Source: Vanilla planifolia (Eukaryota > Streptophyta > Magnoliopsida > Asparagales > Orchidaceae). From it: a stretch of 64,000 nucleotides of DNA. Position numbers and translations under genes: made by a program. The stretch spans positions 321,001-385,000 of the forward strand of contig JAIUJO010000092.1 of NCBI GenBank assembly GCA_023846275.1, read 5' to 3'. How positions within the stretch are numbered: position 1 is the stretch's first letter; every line of letters starts with the position of its first letter. The notes beneath the pieces were generated by a model that saw nothing but the letters and a program-made list of their open reading frames with translations, searched no databases and was not told the origin of the DNA. Positions 14,801 to 26,811 of the stretch are shown piece after piece.

Positions 14801-15250
14801 AATGTCAAAGTTTTAAAAAATAAATATTAAAATTATATAAAATAAATATTTAATTAGACAAATGACAACATAGTAAAATAAAATAAGAGAATATTAAAGT
14901 GTTTTGTTAAAATATAAGAAACTGAACCCAAATATTTGATGAAATTATATGAATTGTAAAATAAACTTGCATTCTAGGATACTAATGAGATTGAGTGTCA
15001 CAACCTGGAACATAACTTTAGTGACAAATAAAAATTTATGTCAAAGCAACACAAAAACTTAAAAACTAAAATATTTAAAAAATTAAAAAATAAATATTTA
15101 ATGGAAAGTAATCATCATGACGAATCTAATGATCTTTTTTAAATATTTAAGTAACTGTATATTATAACTCAAATGAGATAAATAGATAAAATGAATTACA
15201 ACAAAATATAATTATTGTTAAGGCCACATGAGATGCAATTTAAAGATACA
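9960..15250. repeat. Higher-order segmental duplication, copy A
   Basis: Copy A of a direct duplication whose partner is about 15,395-21,190. Matching checkpoints run in order through both: 9,985/15,409, 11,805/17,305 (TGTATTATAATG), 12,290/17,770 (GGGATGCTTATTTCTTTTT in A), 12,562/18,178 (GTAGCATCCTTGAT in B), 13,620/19,580 (TACAATAGATCG), 14,640/20,590 (GAATGGACA) and 15,110/21,010. The offset grows from about 5,436 to about 5,960, mainly because B has an extra ~144-bp local duplication and about one extra unit between 12,720 and 13,310 of A. Pairs at these checkpoints are far more alike than neighbouring units within the array, so the duplication is younger than the array. Confidence 0.8.
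11831..15250 (-). repeat. ~400-bp tandem repeat array, inverted block 1
   Basis: All unit landmarks appear as reverse complements and in reverse order. Examples are TTTGTTTTGTCTCGATCAAA near 11,910, AAGATGAGTCTAATGATTTT near 12,690, GAGATCGAGGGCAGCATCC near 12,561 and ATAGATCGAGTGCAATATTC near 13,627. About eight to nine units are present at the same ~400-bp spacing. The landmarks return to plus orientation at about 15,240-15,290, where AAAATAATAATTTATTATT is read on the plus strand. Confidence 0.8.
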
Positions 15251-17300
15251 AAGTAAAATAATAATTTATTATTATTATTTATGTTTTTTTCTTATAGTTC
15301 TTTAAAATAATATTGGATTATGATGAAATAAAAATGTTTACTGTCGTCTCAATGAGCTTTATCAAATTAATCAAACATTTTATATTTCTAAATATTTATT
15401 TTCTATTGGGTTGGAATGCTTTTGTCATTTGATTTTGTACTTATATTGATAATCAAGAATGTTGCACTCAATCTGCTTAATATCATGGAGCACAACTTTT
15501 CGATGCAATTTATGTCTTCTCTTGAAAATATTTTCTTTAGTTTGTTAAATTACTATGTTACTCTAAATCTGATATCATTTAACCTTAACATCACAGAAAT
15601 TTTACTATATTATGTCGCTTTAAATTTATGTCATTTTAATATTAATATATATTTACCTAAGATCAAAAAAATAAGTTACTGTTGATTATGTTATTTAATT
15701 TCATATCTCAATGATTCAAAATAAGGTTCGACTGAGACAAAAAATTATCACTAGATTCATATCAATGACAAATAACTAATTAAATGTCTTTTAATATTTT
15801 TTAAATATTAAATATTTTAGGATTTTAGTATGCTTTATTGGACATTTATTTTTATCTAATTTGATGATCAAAGAAATTATACCCGATCTCATTAGCATAT
15901 TGGAATGTGACGTTCACATGTGTTTTATTTTGTTATTTACATCGCCTCATTTTATCCCATTTCAATTTTAATTGATATTTACATAACATCTAAAAAATTA
16001 TTTAGTATTATTAAACCTTTTTTTCTTTAAAAATTTGTATTAATTCCAAATGAGGTCTAGTTGGGTTGAAACAAATTTTTTTCCACATTTTGACAAGCTG
16101 CATTCATCAAGTTATTTATTTATTATTATTAAAGTATTGTTTCTAGTCTTTTTGAATGGCTTATAGGATATTGTTAATTGTACTAAAATTGATGATCAAA
16201 GACATTACACTAAACATCCATAATATTTCAAAATGTAACTTTTTCACAATTTATCTCAATAATTCATTTTTCTTTGATTTGCTTATATTATATGCAACCA
16301 AAAGTCTCTTGTTAAATGACCTGTCCATTGCTTTCGTTTTGTTATGTTATATTATTATTTATTCTTATTTAATTATTAATTTGTTATACTTCAGAACAAA
16401 TTTTAATTGAGATGTAAAAAATATCTTTGGTCTAATCTTAATAATCTCTATAAGGTTAAATATCTACTTTTACAATTTGAAATATGTTATTTTATTTCTT
16501 TAGAATGTTTTATAAGATATTTCCATTCATACTTTATGTGATTTTGAAATTTGTTTGTCATATAATTTATCTTATTTTTTCTGCTTTGTGTTCTTTTATT
16601 TCATTATATTCCTATGCAACTCAAAACTACCACAAGTTTGACCATTACATCCAAAAAATTTTAAATTTTAGCTTACTTCATTTCAACTCATTTAAATAAT
16701 GCTATGGAATATCTCATTATTAAAAGAAAAATGTTTTATTATTTTCTTATATTTACTTTTAAAATTTGGAATATATTAAAATGAATTTCAAAAGAGAAGG
16801 GACAAATGTCACTGCATTAATTCTAGTGAGAATAACAAAATAAAAATTCATTATACATTTTAGAAGTTTTTATTTTGAAGGATTTAAGCCTAATTGCTAG
16901 TCATATTTATTCATATCTACTTTAGTTATCAAAGATGTTACACTAAATCGTCCCACATTTGAGCTTTACATAATTTTCATTTAGCTATATTATGTTTTTA
17001 TTTAGGCTTATTTGTTTTCATAAATTTTCGTAATTCAAAATTAAGTGTCAATCAATGATATTTCGCTTTTTACTTTTCTAAAATTTTTAAACATTTTAAT
17101 AGATATTTTAATTTTGCCCTTATTTAATGATCGAGGACATCACACAAAATTTTCCTAGTAACTTCAAATACAACTTTCCTATATAATGTATCTCATTTCA
17201 TAAAATGTTTCACTTTGATTTTGTTATATTCTTATGAAGTCTTAATTCTATACTAGTTTTGAACTTTACATTATTTTGATTTGGTTAAATCACATTGATC
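15251..17300 (+). repeat. ~400-bp tandem repeat array, plus-oriented block 3
   Basis: About five plus-oriented units between the two inverted blocks, forming the first part of duplication copy B. The open frames at 15,416-15,685, 16,156-16,410 and 16,484-16,699 lie inside single units and encode only Leu/Ile/Phe/Asn-rich text typical of this unit, with no domain. They are not called as genes. Confidence 0.8.
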
Positions 17301-20300
17301 AATACGTATGAATTAAAATGTATTATAATGTGTACAAAAACAATGAAAAAAAATTTGAAATATTAAAAATAATTTTTTAATATTTTTCATATCTCCTCTA
17401 TTTGAGAATAACCATATTTTTTTTTTTGATAAAGCCTAGCTCAAAATTACTAACAACTACAAAACTAAAAAATAATAAATAATAATAAAAATTAATTTAT
17501 AATTAAATAATTATATCATATTACTAAACTAACAAAAATCAAACGATGTAATTGTCGAGATCAATGCTATGCAATTGTCATAGTATACTAGATTTTTACT
17601 TACACATTAATATAAATTCTGTAAAAATACTACGTTTCAAAATACTAAGGAGATTAGGCTAGCATCCTCAATAATCAAATTAGATAAGAATAAAATATCT
17701 CATATAATATGTCAAAATTATAAAAACCAAAATAATTTAATATTTAGAAATAAATATTTAATTGAATAAAGCTTATTAAGATGAGTCTCGTGATGCTTAT
17801 TTCTTTTTCGTTGGACATTGTTTAAAAAACTTAGTAAATTAAAAACTTATTGTTTTATTAAGTAGATATATATTAAAATTAAAATAAGGTAAATTTATGT
17901 AAAGAATATATCCATGTTAAAGGAATATAAATTGGAGGAGAATTACTCAACATAGTAAATTAAAAAAATGGAAGTATAAGTAATAAAAACTTATTATTTT
18001 ATCAAGTAGATATATATTAAAACTAAAATAAGGTAAATTTATGTAAAGAATATATCCATATCAAAGGAATATAAATTGAAGGAGAGTTACTCAACATAGT
18101 AAATTAAAAAAATGAAAGCAAGGATTTAAAAAAATAGATAAATAATATGACAATGTTTATTACAAGATACTAACAAGATCGATGGTAGCATCCTTGATTA
18201 AAAAAAAGACGTATAAATTAAAATGTCTAATAAATTGGGCAAAAATTTTAAAAAATAAAAAAAATTTAATATTAAGAGTGTTGTTTAACGGGATAGCTCA
18301 TTCAGATGAGTCTAATGACTTTTGTTTTGCCTTAGTTACATCAAACTTGAAATTAATTCAAGTTATCAAAATGATCACCAAATATGTATAAACAAAAATA
18401 TAGCAAAACTGAGATAAATAAAACTAATTTAACATAACCAAATGTAAGGCAAACAAAGTTACAACAAAAAAATTTAAAGGTAGAAAGTGTAATAACAAAA
18501 TAAATTAAAAAATTTCGAAAAAATGAGATATGTATTATACAAAAAATTTCATTCCAATATACTAAACTTTTCTAAACAAGTCCAACGATATTCCTTTCAT
18601 TCTAATCATACAAAGTTAAGAATTACTATGAATTATCAAATAAATGTACATAAATAATAACGAATTATTTTTTAATGTTAAGTAAATACATATTATAATT
18701 GAAAATTTTCAAATTGTGGTAATGTAATATGAGCAAATCAATTGGTGGAAACATCACATAAGAAGAGAAATATTTTAAGAAGTGAAGAAAATTTTATGGG
18801 AAAGTTACATTCCAAGATACAAAGTGGATGGTGTGCAATATCATCTATTATCAAAATGGATGTACATAAAAAAGTCATAAAACATGACAATACTATAGAA
18901 AATAAAATATTTAATAATATAAAAATGAATATTCAATTTGTTAGAGCATGATCAAATGAGTCCAATGACATTGTTTTTTTCATTTTTCAAAACTTATTTA
19001 AAATTATTATGTATTTCAAAATTAAATAAGAATAAAAAAATAATAATTAATTTTTAACTTTTAAGTAAACATATATTAAATATGAAATTAGATAAATTAA
19101 GGCAACTAAATATAACAAAATAAATGTGAAAAGTTTCAAATAATTAGAAATATTGTTTAAGAAAGAGGTTTTACAAGGAACTAAAGAGATTGGGTGTAGT
19201 AAACTTGACCTTACAATCAAGTACAAATAAAAATATGCCATAAACTAAAAATATTTAAAATATCATATCGAATAAATAATTACATAATTTCTATTAGGAT
19301 GACTCAAATTTAGTTTATTTTATCTTGATTGAACCTCATTTTTAATTTCTATGAGTTAATAACATAAAAAAAGATAAATAATAACTTTTATGGTTTTAAT
19401 ATTAAATAATCATATAATAATGCTAAAAAAAATAAATTGAAGTAGTGTAACGAAAAAAGATCAAACAAAAATATAAAGGCCACATCAAAAGAGAATTAGA
19501 ACTTCATAAAAATATAACAAAATCAAAGTGGAACTTTTTGAAAAAAATATGTTGTCAATTGTACAAGATAGCTATATTCCAATATACAATAGATCGGGTG
19601 CAATATTCTTGATATCCAATTGAAGCATGAATCAAAATGGCTCATAAAGCATGTTAAAAGCCTAGAAAATTAAGAAAGCAATACTTTAATATTAAAGAAA
19701 GATTAAACCTAAAATAATATAAACTAAACTAAAATGATACATCAAAATCTAAGAGATGTGAAGATCACAAGAGAAAAGATTTAAACTTACATTGTAATAT
19801 AACCAAATCAAAGCACAACCTTTGAAGAAAAAAATTAATTATATGAGTAATTTACATTGTAAAATAATAAACTATTTTAGTGTAATATCTTAAATCATGA
19901 ACTAAGCTTTGAATCATTATGTGTCAAACTATGCAAAAAATGCAATGAAATAAAATATTTAGCAATATAAAATAGAATAATTAAATTGATAGATCTTACT
20001 AGAATATGTCTGGTAATGCTTCTTTCATCTTTATTAGACTTCATTTGAATTATTGTGAAGAACCAAAGAAAATAATTAGAAAAAATAAAAACTTATTATT
20101 TTAATAATTAAGAAATTTTTGTTGAGGCAAAAATTATATGAACTGAAGCAGTACAAAAAAAATTAAAAGAAATGTAGATGCCACAAGGGAGAAGATTCAA
20201 AGTTACATTGTAATATAGTAGAATTAAGGTAAGAAAAGTGAACAAATGACAAAAAACATATGAAAAATTGCAATAAATGATGCTAGGAAAATCAGTAGTA

Positions 20301-21190
20301 ACAATCTCGATTTTCAAATCAAGTACAAATCAAGACTTCTCATAAAACATACTTAAACCATTGAAATTAAAATATTTAACAATAAAAAATAGAAATTTAC
20401 ATAGAGTTACATGACCATAATGATATTTGTTTTATCTCGATCAGCCCCCATTAGGAACTTCATCGATTTACTAAACTAAACAATCATTAATAATAATAAA
20501 TTATTTTTTAAGACCTAAGTAATTATATATTAAAGATGAAATGAGATAATTTAAAATAATTTTAAATAACTAAATAAAACATATGTAAATTACACATGAA
20601 TGGACACTACATGTTCATAGTAATAAAATTAAATTAAAGAAAAAATTTTAGAAAATTACATGTATTACAAGATAAAACTACATTCTAAGATAAAAATGAG
20701 ATTAAGCTTAACATCCTCAATAATAAAATAAGGTATGAATAAAAATATCTCATAAAATATGCCGCAATATTTAAAAATAAAATATTTGGAAATATTATAA
20801 AATAAATATTTAATTTGACAAATGACATCAACAATATAAAAAAATGAAACCCAAAAATTTGATGCAATTATATGAATTATAAAACAAAGTTGCATTTTAA
20901 GATACTAATGAGATCGAGTGTGGCTTCTTAGATTGTAAAGTTACTGACAAATAAAAATTTATGACAAAGGAGCTCAAAAACTAAAAATAAAATATTAAGA
21001 AATAAAAAAAAAAATTTTAAGTAATCGTCATGACGAGTGCAATGATTTTTTTCTAAATATTAAATAAATGTATGTTATAACTCATTTGAGTTAAATAAAT
21101 GAAATATATTATAACCAAATAAAAGTTTTTTAAAGCCACATAAGATGCAATTTAGTGTTGCAAAACAACATAACCAAATATAAGCAAAAA
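15395..21190. repeat. Higher-order segmental duplication, copy B
   Basis: Direct tandem partner of 9,960-15,250. It repeats the same sequence of events: plus units, a switch to inverted units near 17,300, the same local wording through the inverted block, and an end near 21,190 with GCCACATAAGATGCAATTTA, matching GCCACATGAGATGCAATTTA near 15,223. It is about 500 bp longer than copy A. The shared inversion junction shows that the inversion came before the duplication. Confidence 0.8.
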
Positions 21191-21270
21191 CATTTATAGA
21201 AATAAGATAAAAATAAGATAAATTACATAGAAAGTTGTATTTTGGGAAAACAAGGAAATCATAGCATTTT
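17301..21270 (-). repeat. ~400-bp tandem repeat array, inverted block 2
   Basis: About ten reverse-complement units, homologous to the inverted block at 11,831-15,250 and carried by duplication copy B. Landmarks include TATACAATAGATCGGGTGCA near 19,582 and TACTAATGAGATCGAGTGTG near 20,902. Minus-strand frames at 19,047-19,241, 20,108-20,317 and 20,665-20,895 are the same kind of unit-internal, low-complexity frame seen in plus-oriented blocks, and are not called as genes. Plus-oriented landmarks resume by about 21,290. Confidence 0.8.
17841..18128. repeat. Local tandem duplication, ~144 bp x 2
   Basis: Two adjacent copies, about 17,841-17,984 and 17,985-18,128, are nearly identical. Both run from AAAAACTTATT through GTAAATTTATGTAAAGAATA and GGAATATAAATTG to ACTCAACATAGTAAATTAAA. 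The corresponding part of copy A (about 12,370-12,500) has a single copy, so this event followed the larger duplication. It is one of the youngest rearrangements in the array. Confidence 0.85.
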
Positions 21271-24200
21271 CAATTAATATGTGATTTTATTTAGGTATAT
21301 TAAAATGGAACTCTAATTCTACTCTTACCAGATCTTCACAAGAGTAGCACTTTGTTATATTATACTATTATAATTGATCTTATTTAATTATTAATATATA
21401 TTTAATTTATAAAAATAACTATTTGTTATAATTTATTTTTTAAAATTTTTTAATTTGTAGAAATTCTAAATAAGTGAGGTTAATTTTAAACAAATATTAT
21501 TGGACTCATGAGTTCTATCCAATTACATATTATTTTTAAAATTTAAAATTTTTTATTTTCTATAGTTTTTACTATATTCTATGAGATATTTCAATTCATA
21601 TGTGATTTGTGAATCGATCTACTTAAAATCTTTGAATACAAATTTGTCGTATGATTTATCTCATTTCTTCAACATTTGTTCCTCAATTTGGTTGTATTGG
21701 TTGGTAATTCTATATCTATTATCGTGTGACCTCTGCATCACTTTGATTTCGTCATTCACAATATTTGAATTTGTCTCATATGAAATTTAACACTTATTTA
21801 TTAAATATTAAAATAATAATTTATTATTAGTTATGCTTATTCCAAAAGTGATTTAATCAAGAAAAAACAAGAATCATTATATTCTTATTAACAAGTCTTT
21901 TAATTTAAATATTGGTTTCTATATTTTTAAATAATTCATTTTCTAGTGTTTAAGAAATTTTGTGAGGCATCTCGATTCCTACAAATTTAATGATCTTTGG
22001 TACTACAATTTACCCCCTTAGTGTCATGTAAAGAACCTTTCCCTTTAAAGGTATCTCATTCTTTTCACTTTTTTATTTAATTTGATGATGTTAATATGAA
22101 ATTATCATTGTTCTATAATGTGAGTTTTACATTATTTTATTTTATTATATTATATTTCCTTTGCTTATCTAATTTTAGTTTTGAAATGAATTACTCTACA
22201 TTGAACTAATAATTTTTCTACTATTAATGCTTCTTAATATTGTAATTTATTGTTGTTAAAAATTATGTCTGATCAAGATTTAACAAAAATTGTTATACAC
22301 ATCTAGGCAAGCTCAATCTAATTAAAATATTATTTTTTTATATTTAAAAATGTTTCATTTCTTTGATTTTGATATGTTTTAATAAGCATTTTGATTGTAC
22401 CTAATTAAATTTTTCAGGATGTTGCACTAAATCACTTTGATATTTTAGGATGCAATTTTCTCCTCTTATATAATCTTTACATTATTTTATTTTTTTTAAA
22501 TTATAATGATTTAATTTTTCTCATTTCCACTTTAGTATGTAGTACTAAATATTAAAATAATAATTTAGTATTATTTATGAATATTTAATTTTTTAGTTTG
22601 TAATAATTTGAATGAAGTTGTAATTATAATGAAACATATGTCGGACACGTCTCCATGAACATTATCAGATTAAGCATTTATTTTCACAATTGGAAAGATT
22701 ATTGGTTTTATAATTAATGCATGATTTATGAGATGTTTTAATTGGTATCTAATTTGATGACGAGGATATTAAACAAAATATTCTTGTACCAGGGAATCCA
22801 AGTTTTTATCCAATGTATCTCATTTCATCATATGTTTTAGTTTGATTTGGATATGATAATTTTAAACTCTAAGCCACCTCTTGTATGAGCAGCACATCTT
22901 TTTCATTTAGTTATATTATATTACTATAATTTACCTTATTTTGGCTTTATTATATATTTAATGAATTTTAATATTATAATTTTTATTATTTTTGCTTTTT
23001 AAAATTTTATTCACACAAATTCCGAACGAGTTCGAGTCAAGATAAAACAAATGTCATTGGACTCATCTCAATCAGCTTTATCAAATTAAATATTTGTTCA
23101 TAAAATTTAAATATTTTATTTTCAAAACTTATTGCATGATTTGTGAATAATTTCATTCTATATGTTATTTTATGATAGATGATGTTGCAATCAATCTAAT
23201 TTGCACTTTGGATTAATTTTTTTAAGTAATTTATATTTTTTCATTAAATGCTTTGACTTATTTCGTAATATTACTATCTATTTCTAAATCTTCTCTTCTG
23301 TAACATTTATGCTATTTTTATTTGTTATAAAAAATTTCTTCAATTTAAACCATTTCAGCTTTAATATATATTATCTTAATATTAAAACATTTTATAGCAT
23401 TATTTATGCGTATTTGCACTAATTATTTTAGTTGTTCCAAATGAAACTTGCTCAAGATGAAGCAAATGTCATTTTACTCCCTCGATAAGTTCTGTCAAAT
23501 TAAGTTTAATATATAAATTTTTAAATGATTTTTAGGATGTTGGTACATTTTAGGAGACATTTTGAGTCCTACCTAAATTTGATTATTAAGGTTCTTACAC
23601 CTTATCTTGTTATTATCTTCAAATGAAAATTTTCATTGCAATTTATCTCATTTCTTCAAAAGTTTTGCCTTAATTTTGTTATCTTATTATATAATTCAAA
23701 ATATACTCTCATGTGACCCTTATATAACTATAATTTTGTTAAATTATATTGCTTAAATTTGTCTCATTTTACCTTTTAATATACACTTACTTAAAATTAA
23801 ATAATTATTTATTATAATTTATGCATATTTTGTTTCATAATTCCTATAGATTACAAACAATGTTTGATTAAGATTCAATAAATTTTTCCAGTTTCATCTC
23901 CGTAAGCTCTATAAAAAAAATATATTTACATTTTTTGAACGATATTTTATTTTCTCAAAGCATTTTCTATGCTTTATGAGACATTTGGATTTGTACATGA
24001 TTTGTCAATAAAAAATGTTACACTCATGCATCTCTGTATGTTGTAATGCAACGTCAACTAATAATTTTTCTTAATCGTTCAAATTGTTTGCTTTTTATTT
24101 TGTTATATTATAATTACTATCAATTTCCCCTCTTATGTGCCCAATTCAACAAATTGATTTGGTTACATTAAATTTCTTTAATTAATCTTATTTTTTTCTT

Positions 24201-26789
24201 GGTTATATATTTATTGAAAATTTAAGTAATATTTCTTTAATACTTATGCTTTTTTGATTAGATAGTTCATAGTTTTTCCAAATATGTTCTAATGGAGATG
24301 AAACAAATGCCATTGAAGTCCTCTCTATGAGCTTTATAAAATCAATTATTCATTTCTATAAATTTTTAATACTTTCTTTTTTACTATCTTGGCACACTTA
24401 TTAACATATTTTAATTTACATTTGATTCGATAATCGACTATTTTATACAACATCTCCTTCATTCCTTGCAATTAAAGTTTCTTGTAAAATTGATCTTATT
24501 TTTTATAATAATTCGATTTTCTTTCATTATATTACTCTTGCTATTAAATTCTAATTCTCCTCTATTGTGACCTTGAGTTTTATTTTGTTATATTATAATG
24601 CTTTAGTGTATCTTAATTTAGCTTTAATATATATTTCAAAACTTTAAAATAAAAATTTATTTTTATTTAATATTATTAACTTTTCTAATTCATTGTAACT
24701 CTAATTGAAATCTGATATAGAAGAAGCTACTGTTGCTATACTAGTCATGATAAGCTCTATCGAATAAAATATTGATTTTTTTGTAAAATTTTTCTTTTCC
24801 AAAATTTGGCAAGCTTAAATAAACACTTCGATTTGTAAGTTATTGGATACCTATTAAAATAGTAATTTATTACTTTCTTTACCTATTTGTTTTGGGAATT
24901 TATAGAAATTTCACAACAGGACCACTTTAGACAGGTAAAATTCATCTATCATGTGTTGGGGAGCTCTATGAATTACAATATTAATTATTATTATTTTATT
25001 TTTTTTAATTTTATAATAATTGGCATATTTACAAGTCAACTTAATTCTTTTGATCAAGGATATTAAATTCATTCTCCATAGTGTCTTAAAAAGCAAATTT
25101 CTTATTTAATTTATTACAATTTTTAAAAAGTTTGAATTTCATTTATTTATTTTAACTTAAAACAAAACCCTTCTTTTATGTGACATTTACCTTGATTTGA
25201 TTTAGTTATATTACATAACATTAGTTTTATCATTTCAACTTTGAATGATAACTTAATATTATATTAATTAATTATTTTATATTAGTTATGCTTATTAAAT
25301 ATTGCAAATCGATATATTTCCAAAGGACATTTGATCAAGAAGAAACCATGGTTGCACTTTTCTCGATGAGCTCTATGAAATTTAATATTAATTTTCTTAT
25401 TTAAAATGTTTTATTTTTCATGATTTGGTCAAGGATTAGTAGAATTTTTTTATTCATCCATGATTTATAATCATTAAAGACATTACATTTTATCTCATTA
25501 GTATCCTAATATGTAACTTTCCAATAAAACATTTTCACATTTTTGTCAAATTTTTTATTTCAATTAAGTTACATTATTGTGAACTCTAATTCTCTACTCA
25601 TATGTCCTTTACAGTTTTTTATTTGCATATATAATACTACTTTAATTTTTCTCATTTTAATGCTATTATTTATTTTTGTAATTTTCAAATACAATTTTTT
25701 ATTATTTATTCTTATTTTAGTGGTAATGTGTACTACTTCCAAGTGAGCTGTAATTATGATGAAGCAAACATCATTGGACAAGTTTCAATGAGTTTTGTCC
25801 CATTAAATATTGATTTCTATATTTTAAATATTTTTATTTTCTAGAATTTGCACATATTTTTTGAAACATCTTTATTCTTTCTTCACTTATAGGTTGACGA
25901 TATTACACTCGATCTCCTAAGTATATTGGAATGTAACTTTTCCTCATTTTTTATCTGTTTATTCGAATATTATGATTTCATTTACTTTCATAACTATGAA
26001 CCTATGTATATCACACTCATGTGACCTATAATTCCCTCTTATGTATTATTTTTACTGTTACTCAATTTCGTAATTCTCTAAATTTTTGAAAGAGTTTAAA
26101 TTGATATGACAAAAATATTAATAGATTAGTCACAAAGAGATATGCCCAATTAAAGGTTCATTCATATTTTTTTAAATATTTTATTTTCTACAATTTTGGC
26201 ATATTTTACTAGTCCTTTTGTTTTAAACTTGATTTGATGATTGAATATTTTATAGTCATTCTCCTAAAAATCTTGGAATAGAAATTTTTCACACAATTTA
26301 TAATATTTTTTCAATTTTGTTTGACTATATTACTATGTAATTATAATTCTATTCTTGTGTGACACTTATATAGTTTTGATTTGATAATGTTGCATTTCTC
26401 CAATTTAACTTATTATATATTTTTTAAAATATTTGATTAATATTAAAATTATAACTTCTTATTATTTATACTTACTTAATTAGGTAATTTGTAGTAATTA
26501 CAAACTAGTTCTAATTGACATAAAATAATCATTATCAGACTTATTAACAAGAGTTTTATCAAAACAAATATTCAATCATATATTTTAAGATATTTTATTT
26601 TCTAAGATCTTGGTATATTTTAAGAGACATTTTCACTCATACCGTATTTGATGAACGAGAATATTACACTCGATCTCCTCATTATCTTAGAATACAACTT
26701 TTTGAACAATTTATCCTTTTTGTTAAACCTTTTTTCTTTGATTTGGTTATATTACATGGATTAAGTTTATCTAAAATTTTCTTTGATAT

Positions 26790-26811
26790 ATATACATATA
26801 TATATGTATAT
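26790..26811. repeat. 22-bp perfect AT-rich palindrome
   Basis: The core at 26,791-26,810 is fully self-complementary (TATACATATA followed by TATATGTATA) and extends one base on each side. It sits at the unit's usual TTAATATATATTTAC position and probably arose by expansion of that TA tract. It could extrude as a cruciform, but nothing suggests selection. Confidence 0.85.

Noticed and set aside
15416-16699. Open frames of 70-90 codons (15,416, 16,156, 16,484) as small membrane-protein genes
   Set aside because: They lie inside repeat units, read as Leu/Ile/Phe/Asn-rich text typical of T-rich DNA, and are not kept in one phase from unit to unit; indels shift the frame freely.
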